DNA from: Corynebacterium atrinae
GTDB taxonomy: Bacteria > Actinomycetota > Actinomycetes > Mycobacteriales > Mycobacteriaceae
Assembly: GCF_030408455.1 (NCBI RefSeq)
Contig: NZ_CP046977.1
Location: 1,984,001 to 2,048,000, forward strand
Length of the DNA stretch: 64,000 nt
Direction: 5' to 3'
Below are positions 20,247 through 28,442 of the stretch, piece by piece (position 1 is the first letter of the stretch; every line of letters starts with the position of its first letter). The notes under the pieces were generated by a model. It did not search any database and was not told where the DNA came from. It worked only from the letters and a program-made list of their open reading frames with translations. The position numbers were made by a program, and so were the translations under genes.

Positions 20247-21251
20247 CTACATCTGCACAACCACACGCGCCGCACCCGAACCATCGGCGAAAGCCGCAGG
20301 CAATTCCTCCAGCGTGATCGGCCCGCCGAGGATCTGGTCCCACGGCAGCACATCGCCACAGGAGTCCAAGAAGTCCAGAGCCTCTGCCAGATGGCGCGGC
20401 TCGTAGTTGTGCACTCCGGTGACCGTGCGCCAGCCTCGCACGAGCCATTCTGGGTCGAGGGCGATGCTGGGGACGGGGGCGACGGTACCGGCGAGGACCG
20501 CGGTGCCGCCGATGTCGAGGGAGTTGACGCATTCCTCCGCTGCGGAGGCGGCGCCGGAGAATTCGAGGGCGACGTCAACGAGGTGCTGGGTACCGGGGGC
20601 AACGAGGTCGTCGGCAAGCTCACGGAGGTAGTCCCTTTCGGCGATTCGGCAGTCCGAGGCGATGATCCGCTCCGCTCCCCTGGCGCGCGCCGCCACCAAC
20701 GCGATGGTGCCGAGCATGCCAATGCCGGTGACCAGCACCGTTCGGCCCTGTAGATCGCCGGCCTTCTCGAGGACCGCCACGACGGTGGCGACGGCGCAGC
20801 CGGCGGTGGAAGCGACGGCGTCGGAAAGCGAATCGGGAACGCGCTCGATGGCCTGCCCGGCGCGCAGGAGGATGTGGGTGGCGTAGGTGCCGGACAGAGG
20901 CCATTCTCCGTTGAGTGATTCGTGGCCGACTTTGAGCACGTGCGCGCATTTGGCGCTCAGCCCGCGCGTGCAGTTGCGGCATGCGCCGCACGAGGCGGTG
21001 ACGGCGAAAACGACTCGCTCGCCACGCTCGAAACCGGCGCGGCGGCTGTCCACGACGATGCCGACGCCTTCATGCCCGAGGACGGATGGGCATGCTGCTT
21101 GTCGACGCCCTGACACTGTATGTCGGTCCGATCCGCAGATCGTTGCGGTGGTCACTCGCACGAGCACGTCGCCTGGTCCGGGCTCGGGCAGTGGGATGTC
21201 TACCAAGCTGAACGTCTGGCCGCCCTCCCATACCTGGGCTCGGGCGTGCAT
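20247..21251 (-). CDS. Zinc-dependent alcohol dehydrogenase associated with phosphonate catabolism (HpnZ-like)
   Basis: 334 residues, medium-chain dehydrogenase. Catalytic zinc ligands are in TICGSDRH and VLGHEGVG; the structural zinc site is the four-cysteine stretch SCGACRNCTRGLSAKC; the cofactor-binding glycine motif is VLVTGIGMLGTIAL. The protein matches the proposed family of alcohol dehydrogenases found beside phosphonate genes. It may act on the aldehyde or alcohol product after C-P cleavage, which is inference. The ATG overlaps the stop of the upstream hydrolase gene, so it is the last gene of the phnDCE operon. Confidence 0.8.
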   Translation of the reverse strand: MHARAQVWEGGQTFSLVDIPLPEPGPGDVLVRVTTATICGSDRHTVSGRRQAACPSVLGHEGVGIVVDSRRAGFERGERVVFAVTASCGACRNCTRGLSAKCAHVLKVGHESLNGEWPLSGTYATHILLRAGQAIERVPDSLSDAVASTAGCAVATVVAVLEKAGDLQGRTVLVTGIGMLGTIALVAARARGAERIIASDCRIAERDYLRELADDLVAPGTQHLVDVALEFSGAASAAEECVNSLDIGGTAVLAGTVAPVPSIALDPEWLVRGWRTVTGVHNYEPRHLAEALDFLDSCGDVLPWDQILGGPITLEELPAAFADGSGAARVVVQM

Positions 21252-21910
21252 TAGATTTCTTCCAGAAGGTGCGGCAGGTCGGCGGCGGAGGCCAGGACGT
21301 GATCGGCGTTGAGCTCGGCGAAGTCCTCGCGGTCTAGGTGGCCGGTGAGCACCCCGACGGACGTCACGCTAGCTCGTTGGGCGGAAACGATGTCGGCGGA
21401 GGTGTCGCCAAGGCTGATGACTTCGGTGGGGTCAGTCACTCCCAGGTCGGCCATGACCTTGCCAATGAGGAAGGGCTCCGGGCGGCCGGCCTCCACTTCG
21501 TCGCCTGCGGCGGTGGCATCGACGTCGAGAGTCATGGTCCCGAGGATGAGGTCGACGATCTCGCGACTAAATCCGGTGGTCAGCCCGATGCGGATGCCGC
21601 GAGCGCGCAGGGTGGCGAACATGTCCTCAACCCCGGGCAGCGCGACCGGAGGATTTTCGGTGTAGGTGCGGCGCAGCTCCGCCATAAACCACTCCCAGGA
21701 TTCCTCGACGAGTTCATCGGTGGGCTCGATGCCGCCTACCTGCAGGAGCTGGGCGATCGCCCACTTCTTCTCCGTTCCCATGTACTTCCGGAACTGCTCG
21801 TCGGTGTACCTGGCACCGCGCGTTTCGGTGGCTTCGCGCAGGACTCGGTACACCTCATCGCGGTCGTCGATAGTGGTGTGGGCCATGTCGAAAATGGCGG
21901 TGGTGATCAA
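21251..21910 (-). CDS. PhnX-like HAD hydrolase (phosphonatase-like)
   Basis: 219 residues. I chose the TTG at 21910, since AGGAG lies five bases before it and the upstream gene stops at 21930. HAD motif I is FDMAHTTID, with nucleophile D8 and the alanine at +2 typical of phosphonatases. Motif II is LTTGFSREIV, and motif III/IV is LGDTSADIVSAQRA. The cap contains MGTEKK, where K48 sits at the position of the Schiff-base lysine of phosphonoacetaldehyde hydrolase (PhnX). It should therefore be able to split phosphonoacetaldehyde into acetaldehyde and phosphate, though the family is usually called only phosphonatase-like. The usual glycine after DMA is histidine here. Confidence 0.8.
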   Translation of the reverse strand: MITTAIFDMAHTTIDDRDEVYRVLREATETRGARYTDEQFRKYMGTEKKWAIAQLLQVGGIEPTDELVEESWEWFMAELRRTYTENPPVALPGVEDMFATLRARGIRIGLTTGFSREIVDLILGTMTLDVDATAAGDEVEAGRPEPFLIGKVMADLGVTDPTEVISLGDTSADIVSAQRASVTSVGVLTGHLDREDFAELNADHVLASAADLPHLLEEI

Positions 21911-21929
21911 GGGAACTCCTGGGGAATTG

Positions 21930-23573
21930 TTAGCGGACAGTGGTGCGCAGCCACATGGACAGCGCTTCAACGATGAGGACGACGCCGACCATGAGCAGCA
22001 AAATCATGGTCACCACATCGAATTGGTTGATTCGGGAGGCGTTGAGCAGGAGGAAGCCCACTCCGCCGGCGCCGACCACGCCGAGCAACGTCGCGGAGCG
22101 GATGTTCGTATCCAGCAGGTACATCGTGTGCGCGACAAATGAGGGGGCCGCCTGGCGCAGCGTGGCGGAAAAGAAGATCTGCGCCTCGGTGGCCCCGGCG
22201 GTACGCAGCGCATCCTGCACGTCGACGTCGGTCTCCTCAAGGGAGTCGGCCACCAGCTTGGACAACAGCCCAACGGCGCCCACTGCCAAGGCCAGGGTGC
22301 CTGCCACACCGCCGAGGCCGGTGATGACGACGAAGATGATGGCCAGGATGAGCTCGGGGATGCCGCGGATGATGACGATGAAGACTCGGAAAACGCTGTG
22401 CACATAGCGGTTGGCCACGACGTTTCGGGCGGCGAGCACGCCAATGGGCAGAGCGAGGATGGCGCCTAGGAGGGTCGCCGCAAGTGCGATCTGCACGGTC
22501 ACCATCAGCTCTTCCAGGATTGTGCCCCAGACTCCCCCGGCCGACGGCGGGAAGAACAACGCCAGGGTTTGCGGCAGGTTAAGCAGCCCGGACCACAGTG
22601 TCGACCAGGTGACATCGACGCGGGCCAGCGACAGCACCGCCAGGGCGCCGATGAGGGCGATGGCCCCGAAGCGGCGGAGGCGTTCAGTGCTCCACGGCGG
22701 GGTGAGCGTGACGTCGTTGCTGCCAGTCACCCGGCCTCGGTTGAGCATCCGATCGACCCAGGTACCGCCGACGACCGCGCCACCGGACTTGTTCATGATC
22801 GCGGCGCGGATCGCCCCGGACAGCAACTCGATGACAATGCACAAGCCCAGGACAATGAGCGCGAGGGCCATGCCCCGCTGGTAATCAAGAACGCGCAGAG
22901 AGTCGGAAATGGCCAGGCCGATACCGCCCACCCCGACGTAACCGAGCAACACTGAGGTGCGCAGGTTGATGTCAAAACGGTGCAATCCAGTGGCGATCAT
23001 TTGTGGAGTGAGGGCCTGCGTGATGGCCGACATGATTTGCTGCTGGCGCGTCGCGCCGGCGGACTCGAGTGACTCGCGGGGGCCGTCGTCAAGCTCTTCG
23101 ATGGCATCGGCGTAGAGCTTGGCGATCATCCCCACCGAATGAATGCCCATCGCCAGGATGCCTGCCGTGGCGCCGAGGCCGAACATGCGGAGGAAGACGA
23201 TGGCCAACACAAGGTCCGGGATGGCGCGGGCCAAGACGATGAGGGTACGCGCGACAGCCTGAGACGTGCGGCCGCGGGTCGTGGGCCGAGCGGCGGCGAG
23301 TGCCACGGGGATCGACAGCGCGACGGACAGGGCGGTGGCCAGAAAAACGATGGCAAGGGTTTCTGCGACCAGGGACAGCGTCTCCCCCAGCGGCGGGAAA
23401 TCGAGGGGGAACATCCGCTTGCTGAAGCTGATCGCATTGCTGAGGGAATCCGCGATCGTCGCAAAGCTGATTCCGAGGGAATGGATAGACCAGGCTCCGG
23501 CGCTGACGAGGGCCAACAGCACGAATGTGGCAGCAAGTGAGGCGGGACGCGTCCGAGTGGCGAGGCTAGTCAC
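21930..23573 (-). CDS. phnE: Phosphonate ABC transporter permease, two PhnE units fused
   Basis: 547 residues made of two homologous permease modules. Each has a binding-protein-dependent transport loop: ESLESAGATRQQQIMSAI in the first half and DALRTAGATEAQIFFSAT in the second. Each also has the PhnE-like ILARAIPDLVLAIVF / IIRGIPELILAIIFV segment. Most organisms encode PhnE1 and PhnE2 separately, so this is a fusion that supplies both membrane halves in one chain. It starts with GTG at 23573 and overlaps the phnC stop by eight bases. Confidence 0.9.
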   Translation of the reverse strand: MTSLATRTRPASLAATFVLLALVSAGAWSIHSLGISFATIADSLSNAISFSKRMFPLDFPPLGETLSLVAETLAIVFLATALSVALSIPVALAAARPTTRGRTSQAVARTLIVLARAIPDLVLAIVFLRMFGLGATAGILAMGIHSVGMIAKLYADAIEELDDGPRESLESAGATRQQQIMSAITQALTPQMIATGLHRFDINLRTSVLLGYVGVGGIGLAISDSLRVLDYQRGMALALIVLGLCIVIELLSGAIRAAIMNKSGGAVVGGTWVDRMLNRGRVTGSNDVTLTPPWSTERLRRFGAIALIGALAVLSLARVDVTWSTLWSGLLNLPQTLALFFPPSAGGVWGTILEELMVTVQIALAATLLGAILALPIGVLAARNVVANRYVHSVFRVFIVIIRGIPELILAIIFVVITGLGGVAGTLALAVGAVGLLSKLVADSLEETDVDVQDALRTAGATEAQIFFSATLRQAAPSFVAHTMYLLDTNIRSATLLGVVGAGGVGFLLLNASRINQFDVVTMILLLMVGVVLIVEALSMWLRTTVR

Positions 23574-24387
23574 TCCCCACCTCCACTGACTCCTTGCCGA
23601 GACCCGCCACGCTGGAGTAGATCCGAGATGCCTCCTCTGCGCTTAGCCCCGTCGTCGGCTGATCCAGCACGACCCGGCCGCTACGCAACCCAATGATGCG
23701 ATCAGCGAAATCGATCGCCAGCTGCACCTGATGCAGCGACGCAATGACCGTGAGATTGTCCTCAGCCGATATTTGCTGCAGCAACGTAATGATCTCCAGG
23801 GAGGAAACCGGATCGAGGGAGGCAACGGGTTCGTCGGCAAGCAAAATCTTGGGATTTTGCATGAGGGCGCGCGCAATCGCGACCCGCTGCTGCTGCCCGC
23901 CCGACAACGTATCCGCCCGCTGGTAGGCGCGATCGGCCAGGCCGACTCGATCCAGCTTTTCCAAAGCTTCTCGACGCACGCGTTTCGGGTACATCATCAA
24001 GCTCAAGCGTGGACCCGGCAAAGAACCCAAACGGCCAGTGCACACATTCTCCAACACCGACATCGGACCCACCAGATTGAAATGCTGGAAAATGACGCCC
24101 ACATCGCGCCTCAACTCCCTTAGGCCTGGGGATTTGAGGCTATTAACCTCCTGGCCAAGGACGCGAATGTGGCCAGACGTCGGTGTATGCAGGCGATTGA
24201 TATGGCGAAGGAGAGTGGACTTGCCCGAACCCGACAAACCCAACAACACCGTGATGGCACCAGTCCGGAAACCAAGGGTCACATCGTCCAAACCCTTGAC
24301 TCCACCGCCGAAATCCTTGGTCACGTTATCCATTTGCACGGCATAGATGGAGTCAACTTCGCGCTGGATCGCGGAGAGTGAATTCAC
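23566..24387 (-). CDS. phnC: Phosphonate ABC transporter ATP-binding protein
   Basis: 273 residues from the GTG at 24387. It has Walker A LLGLSGSGKST, Q-loop VIFQHFNLVGPMSVLENV, signature LSGGQQQRVAIARAL, Walker B ILLADEPVASLDP, and the H-loop IASLHQVQLA. The sequence GRLGSLPG between Q-loop and signature is characteristic of PhnC. The start is not certain: no strong ribosome-binding site precedes the GTG, and an internal ATG (MDNVTKDFGG) is possible but would trim the first beta strand. It lies five bases after phnD. Confidence 0.9.
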   Translation of the reverse strand: MNSLSAIQREVDSIYAVQMDNVTKDFGGGVKGLDDVTLGFRTGAITVLLGLSGSGKSTLLRHINRLHTPTSGHIRVLGQEVNSLKSPGLRELRRDVGVIFQHFNLVGPMSVLENVCTGRLGSLPGPRLSLMMYPKRVRREALEKLDRVGLADRAYQRADTLSGGQQQRVAIARALMQNPKILLADEPVASLDPVSSLEIITLLQQISAEDNLTVIASLHQVQLAIDFADRIIGLRSGRVVLDQPTTGLSAEEASRIYSSVAGLGKESVEVGSD

Positions 24388-24391
24388 GGCG

Positions 24392-25330
24392 CTAACCCAC
24401 GTTCTTGCAGGCAGGAGCATCCGTGGCCACGCAGATCTCACGAATCGGATTGAAATCGGCATCAGAGACCGGAACGTAGCCATACTCCGTCTCCTCCGGC
24501 AGCCCGCACTCCTCCTCGGATGCGCAGATTCCCGCCGCCACCAGGTCCTTCTTGTTCGCCTTATCCCGCAAGACCTCGACGATCTTGGTGGCCAGCTCTT
24601 CGTTGACGGTGTCGCGGTTGATAGCGATCGGATCCTCCGTAATCGGGTCCGACTCCCACACCGCTCTTAGCTCCCCGGCTGCGACTTGGCCGGAGTTGGT
24701 AAGCGTGGTGAGCATGGCATCGTGTGCAAAAGCCGCATCACAATTGCCTGACTCCAGTGACAACAGCGACGCGTCATGGCCGCCGGCCAACACCGACGTG
24801 AGATCAGTGCTGAGGTCAATGCCCTCATCTTTGAGGCCCTTCATGGGCACGAGGTAGCCGGACGTAGAAGCCTGATCGACAAAACACACGGTCTTGCCCC
24901 TGAGATCGTCAATGGACTGAATGTCCGAGTCGGCCTTCACGTAGGCGAGGGAAGTGTAAGCGGGCGGCTCATTGGGATCATTGGTCGGGGCAACAATCGG
25001 TTCCAGGTTCACGCCCGAATCCTTGGCGATGACATAAGAAAACGGCCCGAAGGACGCAATGTCCACCTGCCCGGCGCGCATCCCCTCGATGACCGCGGCG
25101 TAGTCAGATGCGTTCTGAAACTTCACCTTCGCGCCCGTCTCCTGCTCAATGAGCGCGGTGATATTGCCGAAGGATTGTTCTAGGCTGGCTGAGGACTCTG
25201 CCGGAACGGCGGCGAAGGTGAGGGTGGTGTCCTCAGCGTTGCTTGTGTTGCATGCCGTCAGGATGGATGCGGAGAGGGCTGCTGCCGCGGCTGCGGAGAT
25301 TCTGCCGCTGCGCAAGAGGGTGGTGGTCAT
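24392..25330 (-). CDS. phnD: Phosphonate ABC transporter substrate-binding lipoprotein
   Basis: 312 residues. The signal peptide ends in the lipobox LTAC, so the mature protein should be lipid-anchored on the outer face of the membrane. PhnD features include LTFAAVPAESSASLEQSFGNI, the ligand loop VDIASFGPFSYVIA, and FVDQASTSGYLVPMKGL, the family's anion-binding region. Additional cysteines near the C terminus (ICASEEECGL and EICVATDAPACKN) may form disulfides. It is the first gene of the minus-strand phnD-C-E-hydrolase-dehydrogenase operon, with a candidate operator 57-73 bases upstream. Confidence 0.92.
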   Translation of the reverse strand: MTTTLLRSGRISAAAAAALSASILTACNTSNAEDTTLTFAAVPAESSASLEQSFGNITALIEQETGAKVKFQNASDYAAVIEGMRAGQVDIASFGPFSYVIAKDSGVNLEPIVAPTNDPNEPPAYTSLAYVKADSDIQSIDDLRGKTVCFVDQASTSGYLVPMKGLKDEGIDLSTDLTSVLAGGHDASLLSLESGNCDAAFAHDAMLTTLTNSGQVAAGELRAVWESDPITEDPIAINRDTVNEELATKIVEVLRDKANKKDLVAAGICASEEECGLPEETEYGYVPVSDADFNPIREICVATDAPACKNVG

Positions 25331-25386
25331 GGGAGGGCCTTTCTGAGGGTTTTCGGTGCTTTGACCTCATTTTGGGGCCGGATGGA

Positions 25387-25403
25387 TAACTTGTCTAGTC
25401 GAG
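25387..25403. promoter_or_regulatory. Candidate phosphonate-regulon operator, site 1 (before phnD)
   Basis: TAACTTGTCTAGTCGAG contains the palindrome CTnGnCTAGnCnAG centred on CTAG. The first 12 bases (TAACTTGTCTAG) recur in inverted orientation at site 2, 26604-26620. It lies in the 116-base gap between the oxidase gene and phnD, so phnDCE probably has its own promoter here. The neighbouring GntR/HutC protein is the likely binder. Confidence 0.55.
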
Positions 25404-25446
25404 CCGGAAAAGTTCATGTACAAGAAACCTTGCGTACGCCAACCGG

Positions 25447-26565
25447 TTAGAAGCCCTCCACATTGCCGCCCTCCAGGACGAGCTCCGCGATACCAAAAGA
25501 CAAGGTCATGCCAATGCCCGAGGTCACCACCGCGACGGTGGTACGGGGGTCCGGCCGCTCAAGCACCAGATTGGTGGCGGGACTGTCGGCATAGCGACCA
25601 AGCCAGCGCTGCTTCACCTTCGGACGCTCGAGCCCCAATAGGGCACTCGCCTTATCGAGCAGCAACTGCGCCACATCTTCATCAATGAACGGTTCAGGAC
25701 TCAAGCTGTAGGCGTGGGAATCACCAACGAGGAGCCCCTGATCAATACCTGTCACCATGAGATTGGCAATGCAGCTGACCAGCTCCGGTTCCCGGCGCCC
25801 CAACTCAGCCTTCAATGCCGGCACGCTGGGCATGGCAGCAAAACCGTCATAGCGCGCCAACGACGTGCCAGTGAGCATGCCCAGACCCTGCGGAATGCGG
25901 CTCGGCCGCTCAATGAGACTCATGGCCAGAGTGCAGACGCGTACCTCGTGGGACTCCGCCAGCCCAGGAAACAACTCCATGAGGCGATATCCTGGGCATA
26001 CCACGAGCTGAGCGGCCCGGAAGTCGCCACGGCTGGTGGCGACGACCCCCTCCCCGGCGGCGGATACGTGAGTGTTCCAGGTAAATTCAACGCCCTGCTT
26101 ACTCAGCCAGGCCGCCAGCTTTGGCGCTACCTCACGGGGATTGACACGAACGTCGAGGGGGAGATGGGCACCGCCCAGGGCTTGCAGGTCGGGGCTACCG
26201 ATGGCTTGGGCAACGCCTTTCGGACTGAGGATCGTGACTTCTTCTTCACCCCTGTGCTGGGCAAACTCTTGGAGGACATGTAGTTCCAGCTCCGTGGTGG
26301 CGGGGATATAGGTGCCTGATTGCTCAGCCCAGAATCCGACCTCACCTGCGGCATGGAGCCATCCGGCGCGCGCACTGCGCCCGACTTCCTGGACGAGGTC
26401 CGCTTGGCCCGTAAAACACGCATGGCCGAAGTTCTGAATGGAAGAGCCGACGGGGCGGTCAGCGCTATCAATGACGTGGACGGACATGCCCTTGCAGTGG
26501 GCTTGGTAAGCAGTGGCGAGCCCGATAATGCCAGCGCCGACAACAATAAGATCAGGGAAAGTCAT
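25447..26565 (-). CDS. FAD-dependent oxidoreductase of the phosphonate-associated (HpnW-like) family
   Basis: 372 residues, DAO/glycine-oxidase fold. The N-terminal FAD motif is LIVVGAGIIGLATAYQA, followed by HVIDSADRPVGSSIQNFGHAC. The C-terminal region has GIGMTLSFGIAELVLEGG. I chose the ATG at 26565, with GGAG upstream. The family is found beside phosphonate genes and is proposed to oxidise the amine of 2-aminoethylphosphonate (or its N-methyl form) to phosphonoacetaldehyde, which the PhnX-like hydrolase could then cleave. This would replace the usual PhnW transaminase, which is absent from the cluster. Substrate is inferred. Confidence 0.8.
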   Translation of the reverse strand: MTFPDLIVVGAGIIGLATAYQAHCKGMSVHVIDSADRPVGSSIQNFGHACFTGQADLVQEVGRSARAGWLHAAGEVGFWAEQSGTYIPATTELELHVLQEFAQHRGEEEVTILSPKGVAQAIGSPDLQALGGAHLPLDVRVNPREVAPKLAAWLSKQGVEFTWNTHVSAAGEGVVATSRGDFRAAQLVVCPGYRLMELFPGLAESHEVRVCTLAMSLIERPSRIPQGLGMLTGTSLARYDGFAAMPSVPALKAELGRREPELVSCIANLMVTGIDQGLLVGDSHAYSLSPEPFIDEDVAQLLLDKASALLGLERPKVKQRWLGRYADSPATNLVLERPDPRTTVAVVTSGIGMTLSFGIAELVLEGGNVEGF

Positions 26566-26603
26566 GCTCCGATCTTGACTCATCCATAGGCGCCGCTGCC
26601 ATA

Positions 26604-26620
26604 CCTGCCTAGACAAGTTA
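26604..26620. promoter_or_regulatory. Candidate phosphonate-regulon operator, site 2 (between oxidase and gntR)
   Basis: CCTGCCTAGACAAGTTA is the inverted match of site 1: its complement begins TAACTTGTCTAG. It sits 39 bases before the oxidase start (minus) and 162 before the GntR start (plus), so it could serve both divergent genes. Confidence 0.55.
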
Positions 26621-26781
26621 TTCCGCTGTTCACTTTTTGTTCATTCCCCTCCCGTCCTGGCCTGACTTCTACCTAGGCATGGGGCGGCGGATGCGACTAG
26701 TGTGTGAGCCATACACCCATAAAGCGGAGTTCTTGTTCAGATAAGAGAATCGGCCGACATACCAGCGGGAGGCCCACGCGA

Positions 26782-27516
26782 ATGCAGCAATACGAGGAAA
26801 TCGCGGCGCACCTCCGAAGCGCGATCCGTGATGGAAACCTACAACCGGGCGAGCCCATCCCCTCCGAATCGGAACTGTGCCGCCAATTCGACTCCGCCCG
26901 TGGAACCGTCCGCCAAGCGGTGGCGCTCCTCCGCTCCGAAGGAATGATCTCCTCCGGTCAGGGCCGCCGATCCCGAGTACTCAAAGCCGTACCCACCCAG
27001 TCCTTTGACAACGTCTTCTCCTTCAGCCAGTGGTGCCACAACTCCGGAATTGAGCCCGGCCAGCGCACCCAGTGGGTAACCAAGAGGCCAGCCGATGCGC
27101 ACTTGGCTGCGGAACTAGAAACCCCCGACCACTCCCCCATCGTCTCTGTCTTGCGATTACGACTGATGGACGGGGTACCCGCGCTCGTTGAGAGGCTCAA
27201 TTACCCCCTGTGGATCGGCCAGCAGGTACTCAACTTTGATACTGACTCCGGCTCTATCTACCAGCACCTCGTAGACAGTGGCGTCGACATCGCCACGGCC
27301 ACCAGAACTATCGACGCCGTGCCCGCAGACACCGAAGATGCTGCCTTACTGGGAGTCGAAGAGGGCACACCGCTACTCCGCGTGCGCCGACGTGCCTTCA
27401 CCACCGAAGGACAGCCGATCGAATCCTCCGATGACCGCTACCTCCATAGCCTGGCCTCCTTCACCATCAACACCACCCGCAACTCCCCCTCCGGCCTATC
27501 GATGATCACCCACTAA
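26782..27516 (+). CDS. GntR/HutC-family regulator of the phosphonate cluster
   Basis: 244 residues. The winged helix-turn-helix occupies about residues 3-68 (YEEIAAHLRSAI, PIPSESELCRQFDSARGTVRQAVALLRSEGMI), followed by a UTRA ligand domain (RLRLMDGVPALVERLNYP through ESSDDRYLHSLASFTI). I chose the ATG at 26782, since the conserved domain starts at once and GGGAGG lies ten bases upstream; a GTG at 26704 would add 26 basic residues. It is divergent from the FAD oxidase and probably senses a phosphonate or an intermediate. Its stop overlaps the next, convergent gene. Confidence 0.88.
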   Translation: MQQYEEIAAHLRSAIRDGNLQPGEPIPSESELCRQFDSARGTVRQAVALLRSEGMISSGQGRRSRVLKAVPTQSFDNVFSFSQWCHNSGIEPGQRTQWVTKRPADAHLAAELETPDHSPIVSVLRLRLMDGVPALVERLNYPLWIGQQVLNFDTDSGSIYQHLVDSGVDIATATRTIDAVPADTEDAALLGVEEGTPLLRVRRRAFTTEGQPIESSDDRYLHSLASFTINTTRNSPSGLSMITH

Positions 27517-28442
27517 GCCCGCTTCAGCGACGGCATGACCCGCGCCAATGCCCGGGCTACCAGCTCCACCACCTCTTCCGGCTTACTAGTCCGGATCATT
27601 ACCAACCCCATGTTCTGAATCGTCTTCTCCCGCTGCCGTTCCCTCCGAATGACATCCTCGGTGGCACCGAAGGAGACCCCGTCGTATTTCACCTGCCCAT
27701 CAATCTCCACTGCGATCCAGTTGTTGATGAGCAGGTCAAGGAGGAAGTTCTGCCCAGTTGCGGGATCAGTCACCTTGGCCTGGGTTTCGATGGATACCAC
27801 ACCCTCAAGATTGGCCTCCACGAGGAGGAAGCGCGCGTGAGATTCCAACGGGCTCCCAGATTTTTCATCAGAAAGCTCGATTACCCTCTCCACCGATGCC
27901 TTCCCCGCAAAGCGCGGACTGGGCAGCATGTGCCTCCTTAACGTTGCCTTCGTCAGCTCCGACCACTTGGCCCTCGCCGAATCCGTGGCCACGACACCCT
28001 CCAGCTCCCCGTTCCACGAAGCAATATCGCGAAGGGTTCGCATCACCGACGTCACTCGGACACCCCGCAACTCTCGTACATCATCGGGCGAAAGATGCGC
28101 CGAATGATAGACCCAACCAGCCGGCCACGTCGACCGCCCACCCGGCCGTTTGTCATCGGTATAGAGGAGATCAACCGTCGGGTCCCGCCAATTGTGGAGC
28201 GCGATTCCCCACAGCCGAGCCGCCGCTCTACCAGCGACGACTGCGGTATCCACCGACATTCCCACCGCCGCAGCCTGGACCGTTGGCCTCACCCACGGCG
28301 CTAGCTCATCGTAGGAGCTCCGAGGCATTGCAACCTCTGCTGTGAGGAATTTGTAGGAGGCGAGCGACTCCCAGAACTCCGTGTCGCTGATGGCCATGTT
28401 CCGCTTATTGATCAATCCGAATTCCTGCTGCCAGTTCTTCAT
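27513..28442 (-). CDS. Uncharacterised protein with DUF559/Vsr-like nuclease fold at the C terminus
   Basis: 309 residues. The N-terminal half (about 20-170) resembles the AbiEi-like helix-turn-helix proteins, with VAGRAAARLWGIAL and GVRVTSVMRTLRDIASW, the pattern of actinobacterial proteins in which a DNA-binding-like part precedes a nuclease-like part. The C-terminal half has SPLESHARFLLVEANL, then VEIDGQVKYDG and RRERQREKTIQNMGLVMIR, the E...D...K/R layout of DUF559 and very-short-patch-repair-like endonucleases. Function is unknown and it may be a degenerate nuclease. It lies alone between the phosphonate and cat genes. Confidence 0.65.
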   Translation of the reverse strand: MKNWQQEFGLINKRNMAISDTEFWESLASYKFLTAEVAMPRSSYDELAPWVRPTVQAAAVGMSVDTAVVAGRAAARLWGIALHNWRDPTVDLLYTDDKRPGGRSTWPAGWVYHSAHLSPDDVRELRGVRVTSVMRTLRDIASWNGELEGVVATDSARAKWSELTKATLRRHMLPSPRFAGKASVERVIELSDEKSGSPLESHARFLLVEANLEGVVSIETQAKVTDPATGQNFLLDLLINNWIAVEIDGQVKYDGVSFGATEDVIRRERQREKTIQNMGLVMIRTSKPEEVVELVARALARVMPSLKRA

